Positions 51,269-63,082 of a stretch of DNA of 64,000 nt are shown piece by piece. Within the stretch, counting starts at the first letter, position 1. Each line of letters begins with the position of its first letter. The translations under genes were made by a program, and so were the position numbers. The DNA comes from Proteromonas lacertae (lineage: Eukaryota; Sar; Bigyra; Opalinata; Proteromonadidae). The DNA lies in NCBI GenBank assembly GCA_002245135.1, contig NGBS01000307.1, forward strand, positions 1-64,000, in the 5' to 3' direction. The notes beneath the pieces were generated by a model that searched no databases, was not told where the DNA came from, and saw only the letters and a list, made by a program, of their open reading frames with translations.

Positions 51269-51409
51269 GTTTAGTAATAATAGTAATAATAATAAAATAA
51301 TATATTGTGTTATTATTTGTATTTATTTATAGCAAATACAAAATGATTAATTAGAAAAATAATGTATTAACATATAGATATATTTACTATTGAACATATA
51401 TTTAAAAAA

Positions 51410-52472
51410 TTATTTCTGTTGTTCCAACATAGATCTTCTTACTTCTTCTATCCACTCATGAACAGTGTTAGTAGCTTTAGTATCATCATAATAATTAACC
51501 CAAGGGCTTTTCAGTAATTCAGAAGCTGGATATCTCTCCTTTGGGTCTTTAGCAACACATTTGGATAAAAACTCTCTACAATCATCACTAAATTTATCAG
51601 AAATCACTGGAGCTGGTGATTCTAATATTGTCTGTACCATATCAAAATAACTAGCTTGCTCAGGATATGGATAATGACCTGTCAAACCTTCAAACACAAT
51701 TAAACCAAAACTCCATATATCAGCCACATAGTCATATGGTTGATTAGTAATTCTCTCTGGTGACATGTATTTAGCTGTTCCTACAAATGTATGACACATG
51801 GCAATTGTTGATTGAAGTGCTGAACTTATCCCAAAATCTGCTACCTTTACTCTACCATCACTGTTTAATAGAATATTACCAGGTTTTATATCTCTATGTA
51901 CCATCTTCATATCTTTGAGTAATTCCAACCCTTTTAGTATTTGCCATACCATTGCTGATACTACTTTTTCTGGAATATATCCTACTTGTTGAATAACATT
52001 TTGAATCGATCCCCCATCCATATATTCCATTGCCAGTGATAATGCACCTTGAGACATAAAAGCACCAAAAAATGTTACTAGATATGGTGAATTTATATCA
52101 TATAAACACCTAATTTCATTCACAAATTGCTTTCTCTTTGATTCATCGAAAGCATTCACGATCTAAGTAAATTACGACTGTAAATATACTTTTAAAGCAA
52201 GTACAATATTCGTGGGTACATGTTGAGCAATTCTAACAACACTATTAGCTCCTTTACCAATGTAAGGACCTAATTCAAGTTCATCTGACACAATTGTATA
52301 GGATTTGTTGCTATTACGTTTTGCAACTCCAGTTGAATCTATAGCTATGTCATCTTTCACAAAGCAGTCATCACCAAGAAAAAAAGAAGTTGTACTGGAC
52401 TGTCTATAATATTCATAATATCGTCATGACATACGGTTGTAGTAATTGTGGTTTATCCTCCTTTCTCTCCAT
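51410..52472 (-). CDS. MAP kinase kinase (MAP2K/STE7-like)
   Basis: Dual-specificity kinase of a MAPK cascade. Three exons (52435-52472, 52190-52403, 51410-52162), introns 31 and 27 nt, 334 aa. The Gly loop is GPYIGKGANSVVR and the VAIK lysine is in LALKIVN. The catalytic loop is HRDIKPGNILLN, then ADFGISS, GTAKYMSPERI and ADIWSFGLIVFEGLTG; all catalytic residues are present. The spacing ISSALQSTIAMCHTFVGT resembles the MAP2K activation segment with Ser/Thr phosphosites. The ATG at 52472 (MERKEDKPQLL) was found by splicing upstream; the frame has no ATG nearer the domain. There is no transmembrane segment. Target MAPK unknown. Confidence 0.9.
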
Positions 52473-54108
52473 GATCTAGAATGGCTAAAATTTGAAGATC
52501 TTTTATTGTCAAGTATTTGCTTGACTCAAATCTATAATGCAAAATGCAAAAAAATCTATTTTGAAAAGTTTCTACATTACAAATTTGGTTTTTATTAAAA
52601 TGTAAGTCCATATGTCAATCAGATCATTATTATTATGGGATTCTTTCTTCGTATACATACTCGTAATAATACTAAAATAAATTCATTCTAATTAATATCG
52701 TCAATATATATATAAACTTTTATTCCTAATATTCATACATATGTAAAACATAAAAAAAATGTTAGAACAAAACCGTTAAAAATCATAAAAACTATATGGT
52801 TTTATGAATGCAAAGCCTATATACTTCATTACTTCTTTGTATTGAACTAAATTGGAAAATGTAGATAATCTATACGCTTTAAATTTAATAAATTGAAACT
52901 TGTATAAGGCTTTTTTTTAATTTTAAACATTTTAAAACTCTTGGATTACTAATAAAATGCTCATAATGCTACTAAAACTTCTAATAAGAGGATAATTACA
53001 ATAAAATTTCATTTTAATGTGTGTACTTTTGTTCTATTGATATTTAAAGCATTGTGATATAGTATTTTTATTATAATATGTTAATATTTTCCACTTTATG
53101 AAGATCAAAACAAAACGTAGAAACATTTTTCGTCAGAATGAAATTTATTGTTCAAAATAGAATTGAAATGATTCATCTCTCATTTCATTGGAGCATATCC
53201 TATATCCTCAATTTTTAATACTATTTGTCACTTCTCGCTCATATTAGGCTTATAGAAATGGGTGTGCATAATGCCTTTTCACACTTTTATTAGAATTACT
53301 TTTCTTCAAAATATACATCATAACATATAAACTTATATCTGTTAGGTTTTGATATTATTTCACTCTAAAGCATAGATTTATTTAATGTTACAAAAATATA
53401 TTCTATCCACCTTCACATCCTTAATAGATCCTCTATTAGTTGTCAAATACGCACATAATGCTGTATAATAATAACAATTACAGCTTTTTTATTATAATTG
53501 TGTTTAATTTTCATTCATTCCTTTGAATAATGTTTAATTGTTATAATTATACTTAATATATACGCAAATATTAGTAATATATTGCTAAATAGCAAAAGAA
53601 TTGATAAACTACAAAACCGTTACTTTTATAACAACATTCATAAAACGGTTTTAAATATTTTTGAATTACATCATTTACCGTTTTATGTAATGAAAATTGT
53701 TATATAATGTTTGTTCTTTTGAATAATTAGAAATAGTATTCACTAAGCAACAAAATATTATAAAAATGAAATAGTTCTAAGAAGGGCATTAAAATAGAAC
53801 AAATGTTAAAAGGAATATTGTTATAAGTAATTTATAGTATATTCACTTTATCATTGAATAAATCCAAATATTTGCAATTTTGCAACATAAAAAACACAGA
53901 AATACTATCAATATATACAATAGTCTTTTCTATACTTATTTTGTTATCTATACCATATACATTCTGTATAATCACAAAACATAAAGATAAAATAAGAAGT
54001 CATTTTATTTATACTATAACATTCTCTGTTAAGCTAAAATGACTTATTTATTAATGTAAAAATGACTGTCAAATTTACATCACTTTACCTCATTTTTCAC
54101 GAAACGAA
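52473..54108. other. 1.6-kb non-coding, very AT-rich interval
   Basis: This is the only long gene-free stretch of the window. No intron-like exon chain or tRNA T-loop was seen on either strand. It contains scattered copies of an A/TACCGTT motif, including a short inverted repeat. It separates two divergently oriented kinase genes (MAP2K-like and NEK-like), so it may hold both promoters. It could also hide a polyadenylated or RNA polymerase III ncRNA that I cannot detect by eye. Confidence 0.6.
53613..53652. repeat. Inverted repeat with AACCGTT/AACGGTT arms
   Basis: AAAACCGTT at 53613-53621 is the exact reverse complement of AACGGTTTT at 53644-53652, with a 22-nt AT-rich spacer. Two more copies of the core are near (AACCGTTA at 52771-52778, TACCGTTTTA at 53676-53685). 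AACCGTT resembles Myb-type recognition sites, but no function is shown. Confidence 0.5.
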
Positions 54109-55032
54109 ATGGAGCAATCTCAAATACTTAGAACTTTAAGTACTGGTAATTTATCAACTGTATCACTGATAAGTGATGGGAAGAAGGAAAGAACTCTTAA
54201 AACTATTACATTATATAATGATAACAGAGATAGAGATATATTAGTCGAAGTATATTACCATATGCTTTATTATTTAATTTGTTTATAGTATCAAATATTA
54301 CAAATCCTAAATAACCCATATGTAATTAGATTAGATAAACATTTTCACAGCGAAGATAGATTAGAGTTATATTTCCCTTTTTACCGAGCAGGAGATTTAT
54401 CTCAAAGGATAAAACACCTAATTGAAAACAATATATATTTAACTGAAGATGCAATATGGATGCATTGTTTTGAACTTAGTAGTGCGTTGAAATATATTCA
54501 TAGTAGAAATATCATTCATAGAGATATTAAGCCAAATAATATTTTCATAAATGACAATAGTGAACTTATTCTAGCTGATTTTGGATTATCAGTTATTCTA
54601 AATCCTGGTGATTATGTTAATGAAACTGTTGGTACACCGCTTTATTCAGCACCAGAAGTACTTTTACATAAGTTTTACACATTCAAAATCGATATTTGGT
54701 CATTAGGTTTAGTTTTATATGAATTATGTAGTCACAGTAGATTATTTAATGTTTATACCATGAATGAATTAATGAAATCAATATCAGAATATGGATCTAA
54801 TTCCAGTAAATCTTCTAAGTTGGAAGGATTTCCATCTTTTTATTCTGATAATCTTCAATCATTAATTAAACAAATGTTATGTGTTGATCCTAAAAATAGA
54901 CCTGATTCCAATGAACTTTATGGAAAATTTGATGCTTTTGAAATGATGATTAAGAAAAATGATGCAAATATATTTTGGAATGGAATTAGAGAAATTGATG
55001 GAGTTAAATTTGTATCGAAGTTGTTGTATTAG
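54109..55032 (+). CDS. NEK-like protein kinase (294 aa)
   Basis: Ser/Thr kinase resembling NIMA-related kinases, which often act at basal bodies and in mitosis. Two exons (54109-54249, 54289-55032), intron 39 nt. Landmarks: weak Gly loop (LSTGNLSTVSLIS), lysine in RTLKTI, YFPFYRAGDLSQRI at the hinge, HRDIKPNNIFI catalytic loop, LADFGLSV, GTPLYSAPEVL, KIDIWSLGLVLYELC. All catalytic residues are present. The Gly loop keeps only one glycine, so ATP binding may be unusual. The protein is a bare kinase domain without the usual NEK tail. Family assignment is moderate; the kinase call is firm. Confidence 0.88.
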
Positions 55033-55232
55033 AGTATTTAGATAAAGAGAATAATTATATTTTCATATGTGTATATCTCATTGTAAGATTAGTGAATATA
55101 ATAATAAGCTTATGATTTTTATATTAAATGTAACTATATTTTGTTTTCATTGGATTTATACTTCATACACATAATACAAAACATTATATAAATATATATT
55201 TAGGAAAATTGATGTATAAAAAGTAAACTACA

Positions 55233-56133
55233 CTACATATCGTAATCATAAGTTAAATCTGATAATTTTTCTTCTACTTCCTTCAAATCATCATCGTCTT
55301 CCTCTTCTTCTTCATCATCATCATCATCATCATCTCTACCATATTGATGGTTTGTGTTAATAATAGATAAAGGATCAATTTCTTCATCTTTTTCACCTTC
55401 TTTTTTCAACATCAATTCATTATGAGCTTCTTCTGCTTCTTTTATATAATCATTTTGAACTTTAACTATTTCTGCACTAGTATTACATAGTGTATATTTA
55501 TCAAATAATTCTTTATTTATTGTTATAAATGAATTTCCCCAAACAAACTGATTCATCACTTCTATACCATAATCATAGAAACCTGTAAGCATCAGCGTAG
55601 CTGCTATTGATTCTGCGCATGTTAACTTCAAGGGTTTTCCATAATTCACCGAATTAGCTGCTGTTAAAAATGGAAGTAAACGATGATGTCCAAACTTGTG
55701 TAACTGTTTGAATGGAACTTCATCTAGTTTTGCCCATGAACAATCTATTACTGCAATTCCACTTTTTTCTACAATTTCCTATATAATAAGTTAGTAAACG
55801 AAGTATATTCTTACTTTATCTTCTTTTGAAACTGCTTTCTCCCCATATGGTGATAAAACTATCCCTTTAAATGGTTGGCTCATTCTTAATGTCTCTAAAT
55901 ATAACATTTGTTTGATATACTCAAATAACCAAGTCTTTCAAGTTTTCTACCTGTACATTTTTTGCTATCACATTGTTCAAAATCCCACATATATAAATTT
56001 ACAGGTAATTTCAACTACAACAATAAAATTAAGTCAATACTGGAACACTTCGGTTTTCACTTGGCCCATGTCTAACCACAACTGCTCCTTTGCTACGAGA
56101 GTTGAATTTTTCTTTCGCCTTGCCTTTTGGCAT
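55233..56133 (-). CDS. TSR3: TSR3, 18S rRNA aminocarboxypropyltransferase
   Basis: Transfers the acp group from SAM to N1-methylpseudouridine in 18S rRNA, the last base modification of 40S maturation; cytoplasmic. Four exons (56041-56133, 55921-56014, 55815-55894, 55233-55778), introns 26, 26 and 36 nt, 270 aa. Conserved blocks: [103 protein letters not shown]. The acidic tail after residue about 210 is typical. The third intron carries a perfect yeast-type TACTAAC branch sequence, unlike its neighbours. Together with midasin it puts two ribosome-biogenesis genes in this window. Confidence 0.95.
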
Positions 56134-56199
56134 AATTAAGTTTTTGTTATTTCAAGCCAAAAAGCTTGACTACTATTTTTATCGTTTTTAATTTAAACA

Positions 56200-57640
56200 A
56201 TGGAAGAAGAGTATAATTTAAATTCTAATATCATAGATTACAAAATTTTATAAAGAAATATGAAGGTATGTCATTATTTTTATTTCTGTAGAAGGATGTA
56301 GAACAGGTTACCCAATGAACCTTATTTTTTCAAAATGTATTAACTTTTCTTATACTGTAGCTTTTATAATTACATTACCGTTTGAATTGCTCAAGGATGC
56401 ACTTCTAACACCATACACTATTTCGCCTAATGAAACATACCTCTTGGATGGATTAATAACGAGATACACATTCTTAAAAAGAGGTAGCACTGCCAAGAAT
56501 AATTTTAAAGAATTGTTCAAATTAATTCAATGGCACAACATCTCAGATGATTGTATATATTGTATAAAATCATTAAATATAGACTATGCTGATATTGTCC
56601 AACCATTATTTCTTTTTCCTGAAGAAGAGTCCTTCAAAATTGAAGATTGTGTGTTTGATAGAATTATAAATCCAGATTTATATACTATTATAGTCAGAAA
56701 TTATTACTGTATATAATACAATGTTTAATGTTATAATTTATTTGTTATAGATCCGCTAAGGAATGGTGTTGAACAAGAAACAAAAATTGAAGAATATTTA
56801 GATCAATTATTTGCTTTTGAAATTACACAGAAAGATGATATAATAGCATTGCTAGATACAATCCTTAAATCTTTCAATGAAGAACCAATCAATATATTGA
56901 GATTTATTCGTTTAAATGGTGTAGAAACATGTTATTCTTTACTCTCCTATAAGAATGACGATATTACAATAAAAGTGCTAAATCTGATTGGTGAAGTTGC
57001 TAGATCTGATTTCTATTATATATTTCCAGCCTTTGATATATTTAATGTTATAAATAAACAGTTTTTATTTACTAAAGATGGATTGTTATTGACCAACATA
57101 ATAGCTATATTGTTTGTGTCGTTAATGCATAAAGTTGGCTTACATTATTACAGAGACAAGAATAATTTAGAATATTTTCTATCGATTTACCAATATACTT
57201 ATCCTCCACTATTATATTATGTATCAGAACTATTAAAAATAGCAATTGTAGAAGAGAATTGGCCTTTGATTAAAGAGAGTTGCAGACATCAATTTGTATT
57301 ATCTGTCTTTTTAGTTTCACCTTGTAAAACTGTAAAAGAAGATGCTTTTAATATGATATATGAAAGTACAGTTAAAGAACATGAGATAGATGCATTTGTA
57401 AATCCAGATACTATTTATAGTTTATTAATATTTATAAAAGATCATACTGAAGATAAAGAAAAGTTGATCGAAATACTGTATCAACTTGTATCTTCTAGCC
57501 CAAAGTGTGTTAAATTTATGTTAGAACATGGAATGACTAGCTATTTGCGTAGTATTTATAAGTATAATAATAGTATAATGAGTCTTTACAAACAGATGAT
57601 TCTCAACAAAGAAATATTAGAATCATTTGAAAAGAATTAA
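56200..57640 (+). CDS. Unknown alpha-helical (ARM/HEAT-like) protein, about 456 aa
   Basis: Not recognised. Exons 56200-56265, 56292-56708 and 56751-57640, introns 26 and 42 nt. From residue about 30 onward the protein is made of regular hydrophobic helices (YLDQLFAFEITQKDDIIALL, ILRFIRLNGVETCYSLLSY, LLTNIIAILFVSLMHKVG) that suggest armadillo or HEAT repeats. The first exon reads MEEEYNLNSNIIDYKIL and then stops at 56251-56253; a +2 (or -1) frame change is needed to reach KKYEEGCRTGYP and splice in phase. The true start could instead lie in an exon I have not found. No signal peptide; the hydrophobic stretches are amphipathic rather than membrane-like. Confidence 0.6.
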
Positions 57641-57744
57641 TTATTTTTATTGTTTTAATTGTTGTTTCTTTTAGATATTTCAACAATATGAAACAAACTT
57701 TATAAAAAATAATAAATATATATATTTAAAAAAGAAACAACATT

Positions 57745-60700
57745 TTAACATTTACTTATTTGTTTTTTAGCTTTTCCAACAATACAGCTATTAACTTGAC
57801 TAGCAAATCTTAAAGAACATAATGTTTCATTGTATGATTCAAAGGTTGGTGATAAGTTAACTATCATCAATGTCTTTCCTTCACCACTTAAACAAGGTTG
57901 TAAAAGATATGTCAATTTTGAGTTTCTGAATGGAATATGCTTATTATTCTGTGATATACTCAAAAATACATCACTTAAAGCACTCAAACTCTTGTTAATG
58001 TGTTTTGTTTCAACTAATGTTGAACCAGTAGCTTGACTTCTTGATAATCTTTCACTACCAGCTAAATCACATAAATTCAATGCACCAGTAACAACTACTT
58101 TCTCACTTTCATTTTCTCCTCTTATCTGTAATGTAAACACACTGTGTGAACGAGATGATCTTTCATTCATTGCAGTTGTCTATTATAAATAAATAATATA
58201 ATAATGAATATATATATATATATACTCCAACAGCACGATGTTTATCAGCAATAGCCATCAATTTCTTAATTTCATTTGTAGTATCAACTTTTACTCTTGT
58301 TAATCCAGGTATATATGTATGATTATCACTATCCATTTTAATTTGTAAATTCTGATTTTCATCACTACCTTCACTCAATAAATCTCTAATATTTTCATTA
58401 TATATTTCTAAAAATGTAACTTCAGTTGTGTATTTCCATCCTTGATTCTCCAACATTCTGCATTGCTCCATTACTTTCTCAATACTTCTTGGAATTATAC
58501 CTCTGTTATCACCAATACCTTTACCTTGAATAGTAAATGTTTTACCACTTCCAGTTTGACCATATGTGAATAAACATACATTATAACCATCTAAAGCACT
58601 TTGAACTAATTGACTTACCTCTTCAAATATATCTACTTGAGTTTTTGTACAATCAAATACTTTATCAAATATGAATTTATTCTTCTTACCTTTAGTATCA
58701 CATAGCGTTAATTCTGTGCCATCTGCTGCACAATCTACTGGACTATCACTATATTGACTATTATCACTTTTACTAATAGGTCTAACTCTTGCAATAACAC
58801 GAATATTACCTTTCAAATCTTGAATATCATTATGTAACTTTCTTCTTAATAAATCATTCTTATAACATTCACTTTGAAGTGTTCTGACTAATTGTTCTGC
58901 ATGCTCTAGACGTTGATATACTATTTCTTTGTCTGCAACTTGCTTTCTTAATGTTTCTGCTTCTTGAGATAATGAACATAATTTCTCTAGTTTTGATTTC
59001 TCTGAAGCACCAGCTAAGTTCTTTACATTTTCTAATTCACTGCTCAAGTTGTATTCTCTTTCTTTATATACGTTTATACTTTCTGTTAATTGATTATTTG
59101 TTTGAGTGAGTAATTGTATTTGATTCTTTGCTTCTACTATTTCAGCTGAATGTTGTTTTTGTAAGGCAGTCATTGTATCTTCATATGATTTTGTTGCATT
59201 TGCATATTCTGATTTCAATGCCTCATATTCATTTACTTTATAATTCTATAGATTAGATAATAATATATTCATACATATTGTTCTGACAATTGTACATGCT
59301 GATTATTTAATCCATTGTAATTGTCGTTCAATTCATTATACTGACATTGTAAGATATTCAACTGATTAGTTGTTTCATTCAATTGATTTGCTGTTTGTGT
59401 TAAGGCATTAATCTTCTCTTGAAGTTCTCTGGTTAAATCTTTTATTTGATCATTTAACTTATGTTCAGTATTAATAAACTGTTGTTTCTCTAATGTTAAT
59501 TTGTTTATTTGATTGGATAATTCATTCTTTTCATTATTCATATCACTTAATGTCTTTTCATGGAATTTTTGAGCTTGAGAATTATTATCTAATAATTGGT
59601 TTAATGTATTTTGCGTAGATTGTATTTGTTGTCCTAATGATTCTTTTTCTACTTCTAACCTGGTAATTTCTCTTTCACACTGAGATACTTTGTTTTGTAA
59701 TAAAACGTTGCTATTATTAGCTTCATTTAACTTTGTACTTAATTCAGTAATTTTGGCATTATTGTTGATGATTTGTTTCTTTTGGTTTTGAGATTGTTCA
59801 GTTAAATCACGAACTATATAGCGTTATATATTATTATTATATATACTTGTCTTTTGGATTGACTCAGATCCTGTCTCTATTTGTTGCTGTAAGTTATCAA
59901 CTTCTTGTGAATGTTGCTCTTTCATATTTTCTATTTCTTTTTCTACATGTTCTTTATAACTATCATATTCTTTAACTAAATTATTATATTCCATTTCACT
60001 TGATTTCTTTAGGTCATTATATTTGAAGTTATTCTCTTGAATATCTCCTTTTAATCCTAATATGATATTGTCTTTTTCAGCCATTTGATTTGTCATTTGT
60101 TCAATTCTATTTTCTAATTTAAAAGTCTTTTCTTCATATTTACTGATTTCTTCACCTAATTTTTCATTGTCTTTTGTTAAACTATGAACTTGTATCTATT
60201 AATATAATAATAATACAAATACATCATATTGCTTATTATTTTCCATTACTTTCATCTCCATTTCTTTCTTCTTTTCATATAACTCATTCAAACTATCACA
60301 TTTTTCATTATAATTGTTCCTTACTTCATTCAATTCAGTAGTCAATTTTTCTTTTAGATCAATCAAATTATTGATTTCAATTGTTTTTGCTTGAATTTCA
60401 CTCTTCATTGTTTGCTCAGTTTCTTGCTTATTGAGTGATAGGTTTTGAATCCTTTGTTTATACTCTTCAATTACTTCGTTATTATTGTTTATTATCTTTT
60501 CATATTCACTGATTTTGCTACTTAATTCAGAGATCTTTTCTTCATTCTCTGATTGGTTCTTTTCCAGTGTGCTAATCTTCATTGTATCGTTTCTCATATT
60601 GTCATTATATTCTGATTTGATTTGTTGTAACTCCATTGTTAATTCCATTAATTTATCATTCTTGACTTTATTCTCATTGGATAATTCTTCACTTTTTTCT

Positions 60701-61523
60701 TCTAATTTTGAATGTTGAGATAGCAAAATTTGGTTATTGTTCTTTAAATTTTCATACTCAAGCTGAGTTTGGTTTAGTATTTTTTCTAACTTGTCTTTTT
60801 CATCATTTAATTCCATTTTTATCTTTGATAATTCAGTTGTCTTGTTTATTATCATTGTATCTTTTTCTCGTGATATTCTTGCTATTTCATCCATTTCTAA
60901 TTGTGCATCTCTTTTCCATTGTAGAGATTTGTTAACTTCTTCTTTCATTGCATTTAACTGTTTTTCTGCTTGATCAAGTTGACTGTTCAATTTCAGTATT
61001 TGTTTTTTGTAATTTTCTCCTTCTCTTTCAGTCTATTTTAGTAAATAAATATATCATATATATAATATACAATTTCTAAATCTTCAACTACTCTCTTTCT
61101 CTTTCTACTAACTTCTTGAGCAAGATCTGTTCTTTCGTTGATTATTGTTCTACATTTCATTTCAATTTGTGACGCTTGTTCAATAAATAGGTCTTTCTTT
61201 TCTAGCAAAGATGATATGGCCTTTCTCATATCTTTCATAATTGCTTCATAATCTGCAATCTTCTCTTTATACTCGAATTTACCCCTCTTTGATTTTGCTT
61301 TAATCACTTTGTTGCATTCTTCATCATTATCAAATATGTTCTTAGCTAATTCGATAAGTTTCGGTATTTCAACTGAAGCAAGGTTTGAAGGTGAATTTTG
61401 TAAGGACTTTGCTCTGTAATCTAAGCCAACTTTTGTTGGCGTTGTTTCTTTACTTGAAGGTCTTCTCTTTCGAAATCCAAAACGAGAAACAGTATTTTCA
61501 CAGATATTCTCTTTATCAGACAT
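57745..61523 (-). CDS. Kinesin-14, C-terminal motor (1,201 aa)
   Basis: Minus-end-directed kinesin of the Ncd/HSET/KIFC1 class, acting in spindle and microtubule bundling. Six exons (61071-61523, 60223-61032, 59847-60195, 59275-59813, 58226-59245, 57745-58179), introns 27-46 nt, all phases agree. The N-terminal 150 residues are basic and Ser-rich ([11 protein letters not shown]), likely the second microtubule-binding site. About 690 residues of coiled coil follow. The motor begins after the class-defining neck ([24 protein letters not shown]) and shows [23 protein letters not shown] and [10 protein letters not shown]. The length is larger than most Ncd proteins because of the coiled coil. Confidence 0.95.
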
Positions 61524-61750
61524 TTTCTATTCGTATCTAATAACTAAATAACGAACTATATGTATGAATTTTGATAAATTAATAATTAAAAAATTCAAAA
61601 ATTTGAATTTATTTTCAAACAGTTAAATAAAATTGGTTAATGAAATAATTAGTCAAAAATTTACCACAAAATTTAAAATCTTCTTTTCTGTTCATCCATT
61701 TAACAGAATAGAAAAATCAAAAAATATAATTAATATTTAACTACACTAAT

Positions 61751-63042
61751 CTACATTTCTGGTATTTTTATATTCGAATCTTTCACCAATTCTTCATCAA
61801 TCATTAACATCATACTCTGATATATTTGCCAAGCTGATTTTATATTATTTTCATCTTTCAGTAGTGATCTAAATGTATTTTTCAATAAATTCAATCTATT
61901 GTATTTATCTTTATCATCTTCATTTCTTTCATACAAGTCAAGTTGCTGATAAACAACAATTCTATTAGAGTAATAATAATTAATATACTTTGTTTTACCC
62001 CACTGATACTTCAAATATTCCCAATCTGTCATATTCTCTACATTCTTTCCTGTTTTACTATCTTCATTATCTTGTTTCTTCATAAAATCCCATTTAATAA
62101 CTAAAGACTCAAATGAACGAGGAGTTAGACATGTAACATCACTACTTTCAGCTAAACAAGAGTTAAAAAGACGTGTGACTCTTGCATTACGCATTTCAGG
62201 GAATTTTTGTTTCATCTATTAATAAGAGAATGAATAAGAATGTAAACATACATATGTTTTAAATTCATCTAATGTAATCTTTCCGGTTTTTGATTGATTT
62301 ACTTCTTTAAACAACTTTGTACTATCTACTCTTGTATCAGTTGGACCTAATTGATATTGTTGCATCAAATACAACAAGAAATCTTCAATTGCTATTATAA
62401 TATAAACATAATTAAATAATACGAATAACACTATCTCTAACTGGAACTAAATGACCTTGAACTCTTTTTGAACATTTAAATTCAGTCATTCTCATTTCAT
62501 CCAATCTCTTAAGTATACTTTTCTGTATTTTTTCATTTACTGTTAGTATATAATGATTATCAATTTTCAATGAAAATGTTTTATCATCAACAGTAATATA
62601 CAACTAAAACATTAAAAATAGAAAAATAAATACATTCTTTGCTATTTCTATAAGTGATGTAGAAGGAAATAACATATAGTATGGTGCTTTATCTAATATA
62701 GTCATGTTTATGCTGTATTTTCTAGCATATTTCATAATAAATGAATAAATATAAAAAACATATTGCGAGGTTTCTAAATCTACTGTTTCACCAATACAAC
62801 ATAATTGTCTGAATAATCGAATTCTGGAAGACATTTTGTATGTTTGTTCAATAGTGTAACATAATTCATGTAACTAGTAATAGTAATAATATATAGATAT
62901 ACTTTTTGGTCTGTCATTCCTGCTAGACCATATTTTGTCAAAAAATAACCATAAACAAACTCAGGAAATGTCATTATTGGTGTTTCATCTCTTTTTGCAG
63001 TTTCATCTGTTGCTATCTTTTCTTCAAATAACTATACACAAG

Positions 63043-63082
<40 letters not shown>

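Noticed and set aside
53854-54042. 62-codon + strand ORF with one hydrophobic stretch
   Set aside because: AT-rich DNA often gives hydrophobic short ORFs; no exon chain or homology seen, and it lies just upstream of the NEK-like gene.
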